Source of the DNA: Thiococcus pfennigii | Lineage (GTDB): Bacteria > Pseudomonadota > Gammaproteobacteria > Chromatiales > Chromatiaceae | NCBI RefSeq assembly: GCF_016583835.1 | Contig: NZ_NRRW01000034.1 | Coordinates: forward strand, 1 to 38,762 | Reading direction: 5' to 3' | Length of the DNA stretch: 38,762 nucleotides | Part shown: one piece after another, positions 8,227 to 15,533 of the stretch | Numbering within the stretch: the first letter of the stretch is position 1 | Layout of the letters: each line of letters opens with the position of its first letter | Made by a program: the position numbers and the translations under genes | The notes under the pieces: generated by a model | What the model was told of the DNA's origin: nothing | The model's database searches: none | The model's input: only the letters and a program-made list of their open reading frames with translations

Positions 8227-9207
8227 ATACCTCAATGGCGACGGGACCTCGTCGGCGCCTTCACCCGCCCGAGCGAACTACTCGGGTACCTCGGGCTCGA
8301 TCCGGCCGCGCTGCCGACCGTGGCGAACGACGCCGCTGCCGACTTCCCGTTCCTCGTCCCGCGGGCCTTCGCCGCGCAGATGCGCCGCGGCGACCCCGAT
8401 GACCCGCTGCTGAGCCAGGTCCTGCCGCGGCGCGAGGAACTCGCGCCCTGCCCGGGCTTCGGCGAGGACCCGGTCGGCGACGGCGCCGCCCAGTGCGCCC
8501 CGGGGCTGCTGCGCAAGTACCCAGGCCGGGCGCTGCTGATCGCGACCGGCGCCTGCGCGATCCACTGCCGCTACTGCTTCCGCCGCCACTACCCATATCC
8601 GCGCGCGACGGCGGGCCGCGACGCCACCGCGGCGGCCCTCGCCGCCATCGCCGCGGATCCGTCGATCGAGGAGGTGATCCTCAGCGGCGGCGACCCCCTG
8701 CTGCTCGACGAGCGTCGGCTGACGCGCCTCGTCAACGCCCTCGAGGCCATCCCGCACCTGCGCCGCCTGCGCCTGCACACCCGTGCGCCGGTCGTGCTGC
8801 CGAACCGGGTCGACGGCCCCCTCTGCCGACTGCTCGCGACGACCCGCCTGCGCCCCCTCGTCGTGATCCAGGCCAACCATGCGCACGAACTCGGCGAGGC
8901 CGCCCGGGCCGCCCTGGCGGCGCTGCGCGAGGCCGGGGTCCAGTTGCTCAACCAATCCGTCCTGCTGCGCGGCGTCAACGACGAGACCGAACGCCTGATC
9001 GCGCTGAGCGAGGCCCTGTTCGAGTGCGGCGTCCTGCCCTACTACCTGCACCTGCTCGACCGGGTCCGCGGTGCGGCCCACTTCGAGGTCGATACGGGCC
9101 GGGCAGGCCACCTCCTCGCCGAGGTGCGGGCCAGGCTGCCGGGCTATCTCGTGCCGAGGCTCGTGCGCGAAGAGGTCGGCCGCCCAAGCAAGACACCGAT
9201 CGCTTGA
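8197..9207 (+). CDS. epmB: EF-P (R)-beta-lysine synthase (lysine 2,3-aminomutase)
   Basis: A radical SAM enzyme that converts L-lysine to beta-lysine for EF-P modification. In this 336-residue protein the cluster-binding CxxxCxxC is CAIHCRYC (Cys120, Cys124, Cys127), followed by RRHYPY and the SGGDPLLL block of the lysine aminomutase family. The short C-terminus ends in PSKTP, where the lysine is the expected PLP ligand; the longer tail of fermentative lysine aminomutases is absent, which favours EpmB. I prefer the ATG at 8197 with GGAG upstream; an in-frame TTG at 8155 would overlap the efp start on the opposite strand. The gene is divergent from efp with about 35 bp between starts. Confidence 0.94.
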   Translation: MLARSGVVCQIPQWRRDLVGAFTRPSELLGYLGLDPAALPTVANDAAADFPFLVPRAFAAQMRRGDPDDPLLSQVLPRREELAPCPGFGEDPVGDGAAQCAPGLLRKYPGRALLIATGACAIHCRYCFRRHYPYPRATAGRDATAAALAAIAADPSIEEVILSGGDPLLLDERRLTRLVNALEAIPHLRRLRLHTRAPVVLPNRVDGPLCRLLATTRLRPLVVIQANHAHELGEAARAALAALREAGVQLLNQSVLLRGVNDETERLIALSEALFECGVLPYYLHLLDRVRGAAHFEVDTGRAGHLLAEVRARLPGYLVPRLVREEVGRPSKTPIA

Positions 9208-9323
9208 GCGCCACACGCCACGCGCCGCTTTCTTATGGACCTCTTTTCCTGCACGATAGTGGAATGACCATGAGCCCGACGGACGCGCGCACCCAACCCT
9301 GACCGGGACCAGATGATCGCCCG

Positions 9324-11420
9324 ATGTCCACGTTATCGCCCACCGTCAATCTCCTCATCCTCACCTCGCGCGCCCAGGAGGCCCGGGAGATCGTCCAGGC
9401 CCTGCGGGATGGCGGCCTGCCGGCCCGCGGCATCTACACCGACCGATACCAGCGCCTGGCCGAGCTCACCGAGGGCCAGGTGGCCGTCGACCTGATCCTC
9501 TGCTGCCTCTCCGACCCGCAGATCGAACTCGACCCCCTGATGGAACACTATCAGGAGATCGGGGGCGATGTGCCCCTGATCCTGTTGGGCGACCGAGACC
9601 AGGATGCGGATGGTTCGCTGCGCGCCCTGCGCGCCGGCGCCCGGGATCTCGTCGCGCGAGACGAGATCGAGCGCCTCCGGCTCGTGGTCGCCCGCGAGGT
9701 GGCGGACCTGCGCACCCGCAACGAATTGGCCCGAGCGCGCACGCGGATGCAACGCTGCGCCCAGCGGGTGCGGGACCTGGCCGAGACGAACGAGGAGGCC
9801 TTCGCCTTCGTGCACGCCGACGGCCGACACGCCTTCGCGAACGCCGCCTACCGGCACCTGTTCGGCCTTACCGCGGGCGATGCGCTCGCGGACCTACCGC
9901 TGTTCGACCTCGTCGCCGCCGAACACCACGAGGCGCTGCGCGACTTGCTCACGCGACCTCCGGTGGCCGATGGGGCACCGCCCATCACGCGGGAACTGTC
10001 CGTCTCCGCCCGGCACACCGATGGGCACACCTTCCCCGCGACCCTGGTCATCACCCGCGAGGACGACGAGGAGGGCGCCGCAGCGCGCCTGACCGTCCGC
10101 GAGACCGAGCGGCTGATCGCCCGGCAGATGAAGACCCTGACCGATGCCGACACCGGTCTGGCGAACCGCGCCGCCTTCGTCGAGGCCGTCGCCCAACGCC
10201 TAGCGCGGATCGAGAGCGGAGAACCGGCCCGGTTCGCAATCCTCTACATCGGCATCCCCGGCTTTTCCGAGATCCTCCGCGCGGTCGGTCTGACGCGCGG
10301 CTTCGAGGTCGCCGCCGAGTTCGGCGCCACGCTGCGCCGCATGGTCCCCGATGGCGGCCTGCTCACCCGATTCGCCGACGACGCCTTCATGTTCGTCGTC
10401 GATGCCGACGACCCGAGCGATGCCAAACAGTTCGCCGTCGCCGTACGCCGCGAGCTGCGCCTACCGATCACCTTGCCCGACCGCGACACCGCCCAGCCCG
10501 ACTGCGTGACCGGCTTGGTCTTCGTGGACGGCCCCGGCGCGAACTTCCCCGAGCTGGTCGACCGCGCCTACGCCGATGCCTTCTCGCTGGCCCCGAGCGC
10601 CGATGAGGCGCCCGAAGGGGACCGGCCCGACGTGCCCGACGAGGACGCCCGGACAGCCACGGACGCGGCCGATCGCGAGATCGGCGAGATGATCGACGAG
10701 GCCCTGCGGCGCGACGGGCTGCTCCTGGTCTACCAGCCGATCGTCAGCCTGCTTGGCGACAGCCAGGAGAACTACAGCGTCTTCGTGCGGCTGATCGACG
10801 AGCAGCAGCGGCTGCACGAGGCCCGGGAATTGATCGGCCCGGCGGTGCGAACGCGCTCGATCGAGGCGCTCGATCGGTGGGTCGTCTCCCAAGCGATCGC
10901 AGAGGTCGTCGAGCAGCGCAAGCAGGGCCAGAAGATCAACTTCTTCATCAACCTCGCCGAGGAGACCTTCCACGAGGGCAACCTGCTCTTCTGGCTCTGC
11001 GACCGGCTGCGGGAGCAGGAGGCGCGCGGCAATTGGCTGACCTTCCAGTTCCAGGAGATCCACGCCCGGCACCATCTGGCGAAGCTCTCCCGGATGGTGG
11101 ACGGGCTGAAGAAGATCAAGGCGCGGATCGCGATCAGCCGCTTCGGCCACGACCCCCAACCGGAGCTCTTGCTTCAGGCGCTGCAGGCCGACTTCGTCCT
11201 CTTCTCCCCGGACTTCGCCCAGGGCCTGAGCAACGATCCACCGAAGCAGCAGCGGCTACAGGCCCTCGCCAACCTGGCCCGTGAGTTCAACGCCAAGACG
11301 ATCGTCACCGGCGTCGAGGACGCCACCACGCTGACCGTGCTCTGGGGTGCCGGGATCGACTACGTCCAGGGCAATTTCCTCCAGCGCCCCTCGACCGCAC
11401 TCGGCCTGAATCAGGACTGA
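9324..11420 (+). CDS. fimX: FimX-like degenerate REC-PAS-GGDEF-EAL protein
   Basis: A 698-residue cytoplasmic protein with the domain order and length of FimX, a c-di-GMP receptor that controls type IV pilus assembly and twitching in Pseudomonas and Xanthomonas. An N-terminal receiver-like domain (about 8-125) lacks the acidic pocket, then a PAS domain (about 150-260), a GGDEF domain (about 265-430) and an EAL domain (about 460-690) follow. The GGDEF motif is degenerate (ADDAF, 351-355) and the EAL position reads SVF (485-487), so neither synthesis nor hydrolysis is expected and ligand binding is the likely role. No pilus genes lie beside it. It ends two bases from the convergent nucleotidase gene. 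Confidence 0.82.
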   Translation: MSTLSPTVNLLILTSRAQEAREIVQALRDGGLPARGIYTDRYQRLAELTEGQVAVDLILCCLSDPQIELDPLMEHYQEIGGDVPLILLGDRDQDADGSLRALRAGARDLVARDEIERLRLVVAREVADLRTRNELARARTRMQRCAQRVRDLAETNEEAFAFVHADGRHAFANAAYRHLFGLTAGDALADLPLFDLVAAEHHEALRDLLTRPPVADGAPPITRELSVSARHTDGHTFPATLVITREDDEEGAAARLTVRETERLIARQMKTLTDADTGLANRAAFVEAVAQRLARIESGEPARFAILYIGIPGFSEILRAVGLTRGFEVAAEFGATLRRMVPDGGLLTRFADDAFMFVVDADDPSDAKQFAVAVRRELRLPITLPDRDTAQPDCVTGLVFVDGPGANFPELVDRAYADAFSLAPSADEAPEGDRPDVPDEDARTATDAADREIGEMIDEALRRDGLLLVYQPIVSLLGDSQENYSVFVRLIDEQQRLHEARELIGPAVRTRSIEALDRWVVSQAIAEVVEQRKQGQKINFFINLAEETFHEGNLLFWLCDRLREQEARGNWLTFQFQEIHARHHLAKLSRMVDGLKKIKARIAISRFGHDPQPELLLQALQADFVLFSPDFAQGLSNDPPKQQRLQALANLAREFNAKTIVTGVEDATTLTVLWGAGIDYVQGNFLQRPSTALGLNQD

Positions 11421-11422
11421 CC

Positions 11423-12337
11423 TCAGGCGTTGGCGATGCCGTGCGGCACGTGGCCGGTGGCCACGTGTAGGCGCGCCGCATCGCAGTGGACCTCCTGATC
11501 GTCGAAGAAGATGTCGGCGGCGAAGGCCTTGAGAAACTCCCCCTTGGGCAACCCGCCGAGAAAGAGCGCCTCGTCGATGCGGATGTTCCAGGCGCGCAGC
11601 GTCCGCACCACCCGCTCGTGCGACGGCGCCCCGCGCGAGGTGATCAGGGCCGTGCGCAACGGCGAATCGCGGGCCGGAAACAGGGTCTGGATCTGGTGGA
11701 GCGCGAGCAGAAAGCCCTTCAGCGGCCCGGCCGACAGGGGTTCGCGCGCCGCCCGGCTCTCGGTCGCATTGAAGGCGTCCAGCCCCTCGTTGCGAAAGAT
11801 CCGCTCGGCCTCGTCGGAGAAGAGGACCGCATCGCCATCGAAGGCGATGCGTAGCGGACCGTCGTCGTCGGCCCGTGCCCGCGCCGCACGATGGGGCAGG
11901 ATGGTCGCGGCCGCGCAGCCCGCCTCGAGCGCGAGGCGCACGTCGTTCGGATCGGTCGACAGGAACAGATGCGCCCCGAAGGCCGCGACGTAGCGATAGG
12001 GGCTGCTACCGCCGGCGAAGGCGGCCCGCGAGATGTCGAGTCCATGGTGGCGGGCCGAGTTCAACACCCGCAGACCCGTGTCGGAACTGTTGCGCGAGAG
12101 GAGGATGATCTCGACCTTGCCGCGCTCGCTGAGTTGGGCGTTGAGGGTCAGGAGCTTCTTCGCCAGCGGGAAGGCCACGCCCGGCTCGAGGGGCTCGTCC
12201 TCGTGCGCGATCTGGTAGCGGCAGTAGGCGTCGACCCCGTCGGTCTCGAAGACCTGGTGCGAGGCGCCGAGATCGAACAGGGCGCGCGAGGAGATCGCGA
12301 CGACCAGGCTGAGGCGCGGCGCGGCGGACTCGCTCAC
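11423..12337 (-). CDS. 5'-nucleotidase (cytosolic NT5C1-like family)
   Basis: A 304-residue protein of the prokaryotic 5'-nucleotidase family related to eukaryotic cytosolic 5'-nucleotidase I, which dephosphorylates nucleoside monophosphates. Conserved segments include the N-terminal VVAISSRALFDL, LLSRNSSDTG, and a HAD-like FDGDAVLFSDE (166-176) with the nucleophile and acid aspartates. TSRGAPSHERVVRTLRAW and the acidic FFDDQ block near the C-terminus are also typical. It converges with the FimX-like gene and is followed on the same strand, in the upstream direction, by the membrane coiled-coil gene. The preferred nucleotide is not evident. Confidence 0.87.
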   Translation of the reverse strand: MSESAAPRLSLVVAISSRALFDLGASHQVFETDGVDAYCRYQIAHEDEPLEPGVAFPLAKKLLTLNAQLSERGKVEIILLSRNSSDTGLRVLNSARHHGLDISRAAFAGGSSPYRYVAAFGAHLFLSTDPNDVRLALEAGCAAATILPHRAARARADDDGPLRIAFDGDAVLFSDEAERIFRNEGLDAFNATESRAAREPLSAGPLKGFLLALHQIQTLFPARDSPLRTALITSRGAPSHERVVRTLRAWNIRIDEALFLGGLPKGEFLKAFAADIFFDDQEVHCDAARLHVATGHVPHGIANA

Positions 12338-12426
12338 GACCCGTGCGCCTGCTCGGGCCGCCGGCCCGGGAGCGATGCGCGCCGCGGTGGCACGGACGGC
12401 GACACGGACGACATCGACGAGGCCAC

Positions 12427-12957
12427 TTACCAGGGCATGACCCGGTTCATGAACTGAAACGGCTGGCTGATGCTGCGGTTCATCACGGCCATGTCGTCGC
12501 GCATGCCCGCCGTCGAGAAGGTCATTGCGCGCATCGAGTGCTCCATCGTGTCGAGGGTGGTCAGCATGGGCTCGAGGGTGGCGACGTCCTGCGACATCGA
12601 ATCGACGCTCACCGTGAGGGCCCGCATGTCGCGGTTCATCTGGGCCATGTTCTCGGAGATCGACTGCATGTTGCTGGCGATGACCGTCATGTTCGAATCG
12701 ACGCTGATCGCGAGGTAGTGGACGTCCTTGGCCAGGCTGAAGACCAAATAGAAGCCGTAGGCGGCGAGGATGATGAAGGCGAACAGCGACGGGTAGACGA
12801 TGAGTTCCCAGCGCTTGGCGCTGGTCTCGAACGCCTGGGAGAGCCGCTCGATGGCATAGGCATTGAGCTCGGCCTCGCTGTTGGCGGCCGCGGTCGCCGC
12901 CCCGGGCTGGCTCGGTTGGGCTTGCGTGCCTCGAGTCGCGTTCTCTTGATCGGCCAT
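12427..12957 (-). CDS. Met-rich membrane-anchored coiled-coil protein, unknown function
   Basis: I do not recognise a named family. The 176-residue protein has a polar, Ala/Gln-rich N-terminus (1-30), one strong membrane helix (about 53-76) and a long C-terminal region (about 80-165) with heptad-like spacing that suggests a coiled coil. This region is unusually rich in methionine: 15 of about 87 residues from Met90 on. The sequence ends QPFQFMNRVMPW. The Shine-Dalgarno signal is weak. It lies 89 bp upstream of the nucleotidase gene on the same strand and may share its transcript. A scaffold or sensor role at the membrane is possible but speculative. Confidence 0.8.
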   Translation of the reverse strand: MADQENATRGTQAQPSQPGAATAAANSEAELNAYAIERLSQAFETSAKRWELIVYPSLFAFIILAAYGFYLVFSLAKDVHYLAISVDSNMTVIASNMQSISENMAQMNRDMRALTVSVDSMSQDVATLEPMLTTLDTMEHSMRAMTFSTAGMRDDMAVMNRSISQPFQFMNRVMPW

Positions 12958-13301
12958 AGATCAGCAGCCTTCGACCTGGAAACGGCGTTCGACCGTTTGG
13001 GGTTACCGTGCAGGGTGCGGCGAGGGGCGAATCCCCGCTTCGCGTCGGGCGCCATCGCGACCGGTGCGGTTCATCGCCGATCGCATCCTACGCCCCTCAG
13101 GGACCGGGGCGTCATGACGATCGGCATGGACATTGGATCGCGGGCGACCTCGAAGATTCCCGTCGGACGTCATTCGGCACAGCGAGCCGGCGCCTCGCCT
13201 CGCGTCCTCGTCCGCACCGAGGGGCGTCCGACCGCAGGTTCTCATGGGCGACACGAGGCATGCCCCGACCCCACCCGGGGGTGCCCCCCGGCGAGCCGAT
13301 C
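12958..13301. other. Intergenic region, degenerate palindromes
   Basis: This 344-bp gap lies between the ParA-type gene and the coiled-coil gene. Around 13067-13092 the sequence GGTGCGGTTC...GATCGCATCC resembles a degenerate GGATGCGGT-type palindromic repeat seen in other proteobacteria, and a short CACCC-GG-GGGTG hairpin lies near 13272-13283. No coding sequence or clear promoter was found. Confidence 0.4.
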
Positions 13302-13934
13302 TCAGCCGACCAGATTCGGATAGAGGGCCGCGGCCAAGGCGAGGAACTCGCGCGTCCCCTTACCGCGCCGGTCGAGCTCGAAGATCGCCAGCCCCTCGCT
13401 GAACGAGCGGCGAAAGACGGTGCGCTGCGACAGCCGCGGGCGCACGAACCGGGCGCCGCGCAGCGAGACCAGGGCCGCGGCCGCCTCGGCGGTCTCGCGC
13501 ACGGCATGGTGGGTGTCACCGCGATTGATGAAGGCCAGCACCTCGGGCGCCTGCGGTCTCGGCAGCGCCTGGATCAGCGCGATGTAGCGCTGGATCGACC
13601 AGATGTCGGCCTGCGACGGCGGTACGGGCACGACCACCCGATCGCAGAGCCTGAGCGCCTCCTGCATCGCCTCCATGTCCGCCGCGCCGACATCGATCAG
13701 GATCTCATCGGCGGCGGCGAGCCGCTCGGCGGTCAACGCCGTCTTGTCCGCCGCCTGCAGCGCGGGTTGGTAGCCCTCTTCGCGCCGGACCTGGAGCACG
13801 TCGCTGAGCGTGGCCTGCGGATCGGCATCGACGAGCAGCACCCCGACCTCGGCCATCGCCAGCCAGACGGCGAGATTGAACGATACCGTGCTCTTCCCGG
13901 AGCCGCCTTTGAGGCTCCCGACGACCGTGATCAT
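13302..13934 (-). CDS. ParA/MinD-type P-loop ATPase
   Basis: A 210-residue deviant Walker A ATPase of the ParA/MinD superfamily, used to segregate or position DNA and large protein assemblies. KGGSGKST (residues 9-16) carries the signature lysine, and LLVDADPQATLS is the Walker A' block. No ParB or DNA-binding partner is encoded nearby, so chromosome or plasmid partitioning is unlikely. It lies 58 bp downstream of the secreted LolA-like gene on the same strand with a good GAGGAG site, and appears to be the last gene of the RND-pump operon. A role in placing the pump or another cell-pole structure is inference. Confidence 0.9.
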   Translation of the reverse strand: MITVVGSLKGGSGKSTVSFNLAVWLAMAEVGVLLVDADPQATLSDVLQVRREEGYQPALQAADKTALTAERLAAADEILIDVGAADMEAMQEALRLCDRVVVPVPPSQADIWSIQRYIALIQALPRPQAPEVLAFINRGDTHHAVRETAEAAAALVSLRGARFVRPRLSQRTVFRRSFSEGLAIFELDRRGKGTREFLALAAALYPNLVG

Positions 13935-13992
13935 CGCCTCTCCTCTCGAAGTCTACGCCGCCCTCGACAGGGCGGCGCCTGGCCAAGGCCGC

Positions 13993-14811
13993 TCAGCGCA
14001 TCGGGCCGCCGCTCGACGGCCCTCCCATCGCCCCCGGCGGCGGGGTCATGCGGGTATAGTCAGACGGCACGACGAAGAGCTCCTCGCGCTGCTCGCCCAC
14101 AACGATGTTCCTGAGTTCGTTGACGATACCCCCCGGAAACTCCTGGCGGATGACGAGTTCGAGCTCTGGATCGTACCATTGGAAGGTGCGCGACTCCGGC
14201 CGGTTAGGCCCGCTCGCGACCATCTCCCACTTCTCGACCTCGCGCCCATCGAGCGTCTCGCGCCCGACCGGGGCGAGCCGGATCGTCTGCCCGTTGGGCA
14301 ACTCCTGCAGGAGCGGGATGCCGCGTTCGTCGTCGATCCACTGGGTGGTCGTGAAGTCCCGCCCCTGATGAGAACCGCCGATCTCCCACTTGGTCGCCGA
14401 GCGGCCAGCGATCGTCTCCTGGCCGAGCTTGCGGCAGACGAGTCCCGGCATGTCCGCGCAGGGGCTCTCGGCGTCGGCACCGGCCATCGGGGCATCGTCC
14501 ATCGTCGGCGAGGTCGCATGCTCGATGTAGCGGCGTTCCTCGGGAAAGAGGATCCACTCGGTCCGCTGACCCTCATCGACGATCCGCACCATGGTGCGAC
14601 CCTGCTGCGACATCTCCACGCGCATCCGATCGGTGCCGACGTACATGCGCCCCGTCGTCGTCGCCCCATCCGGGCCATGCTTGACCATCTCGGCCGAGAA
14701 GGGGACGTTCGCCAGCGCTGCGACCGCCCCGGTCGACGCGAACGACAGCCCCAGGGTCAGACCGACCGCCAAACCGCCGCAGGACAATAGCTCTCGCCAT
14801 CTCGTAGACAT
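13993..14811 (-). CDS. Secreted LolA-like / DUF4412-type protein
   Basis: A 272-residue exported protein of the fold class that includes outer-membrane lipoprotein-sorting proteins and DUF4412. A signal peptide covers about residues 1-31 (hydrophobic core then AVA-A). The mature part shows the repeated strand pattern of this class, for example GRMYVGTDRMRVEM, TEWILFPEERRYIE and FQWYDPELELVIRQEF. There are two cysteines (CADMPGLVC) that could pair. The C-terminus is Gly/Pro/Met-rich. The start at 14811 is supported by GGAGG upstream; a longer open frame overlaps the preceding gene and is unlikely. Its position in the RND operon suggests a periplasmic partner of the pump. Confidence 0.82.
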   Translation of the reverse strand: MSTRWRELLSCGGLAVGLTLGLSFASTGAVAALANVPFSAEMVKHGPDGATTTGRMYVGTDRMRVEMSQQGRTMVRIVDEGQRTEWILFPEERRYIEHATSPTMDDAPMAGADAESPCADMPGLVCRKLGQETIAGRSATKWEIGGSHQGRDFTTTQWIDDERGIPLLQELPNGQTIRLAPVGRETLDGREVEKWEMVASGPNRPESRTFQWYDPELELVIRQEFPGGIVNELRNIVVGEQREELFVVPSDYTRMTPPPGAMGGPSSGGPMR

Positions 14812-14834
14812 AGGATCCTCCTTCCTCGGTCTCG

Positions 14835-15521
14835 CTATCTCGGGTTCAGGTAGGGGCCGTCGCGCCCCCACGGCCCATCGGCCTCGATGGCCGGATCGGG
14901 CGGCGAGGTGCTCGGGCGCCAGGCGCCGCCGGCGCCACGTCGACCATTCTGCTCCTGCTCGGTGAGCGGACGGAAGCGGTAGTGGCGAGGAGAGCCCCCA
15001 GCCTTCCAATCGGGCGTGACGCCCTGGTCGCGGAACCGGTATCCGCCGGCGCCCGCCGGGTCGCTCCGCCAAGGGGTCACCGGGGGGGCCAGCGGGGGGA
15101 CGTCGGCGCCCGTCCGGCCCAGTGCCGGCTCGTCATCGGGTCGGAAGCGATAGCCCCCAGGCCACCCCAGCCCGACCGGCGCGCGCCCCTCCTCCCACGC
15201 CGAGGGTGCAAACGGAGGGGGATTGGACGCCGCGGCCCCGGGGTAGCCGCCGCCGGGACCTGACCAAGGCGCGAACCCGTCGGGGCGCGGCGCCCCGTCA
15301 TCGCGCCAGGCCGGCGCGGGGGGCGACCACTCGGGCGCCGGCGACCACTCCCGGACCGCCCCGTACCAATCGGCCGCGGCGAACATCGGGAGGATCGCGA
15401 GGACCAGCCCCCAGCGCCGGCGAGCGCCGAGCCGATCGACCGGCGGCGCGGCGCGACGCCCCTCGCCCGGGCCGCGACCCGTCGCAATGCCCTCGCCCGC
15501 CGTCGCAGAAACCTCGTCCAA
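14835..15521 (-). CDS. Pro/Gly-rich YRFR-repeat membrane or secreted protein
   Basis: No named family is recognised. The 228-residue protein has one hydrophobic segment (about 37-50) that could be a signal or anchor, followed by a region very rich in Pro, Gly, Trp and Asp. The motif YRFR occurs three times (residues 124, 161 and 181), each preceded by Gly or His and twice followed by Pro or Asp. The only in-frame start near the ribosome site is a TTG at 15521, four bases after GGGGAGG and 12 bp after the RND stop. It lies between two operon members, so it is probably real, but the start is uncertain. Base composition is similar to its neighbours. Confidence 0.68.
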   Translation of the reverse strand: MDEVSATAGEGIATGRGPGEGRRAAPPVDRLGARRRWGLVLAILPMFAAADWYGAVREWSPAPEWSPPAPAWRDDGAPRPDGFAPWSGPGGGYPGAAASNPPPFAPSAWEEGRAPVGLGWPGGYRFRPDDEPALGRTGADVPPLAPPVTPWRSDPAGAGGYRFRDQGVTPDWKAGGSPRHYRFRPLTEQEQNGRRGAGGAWRPSTSPPDPAIEADGPWGRDGPYLNPR

Positions 15522-15533
15522 TCGACCTCCCCG

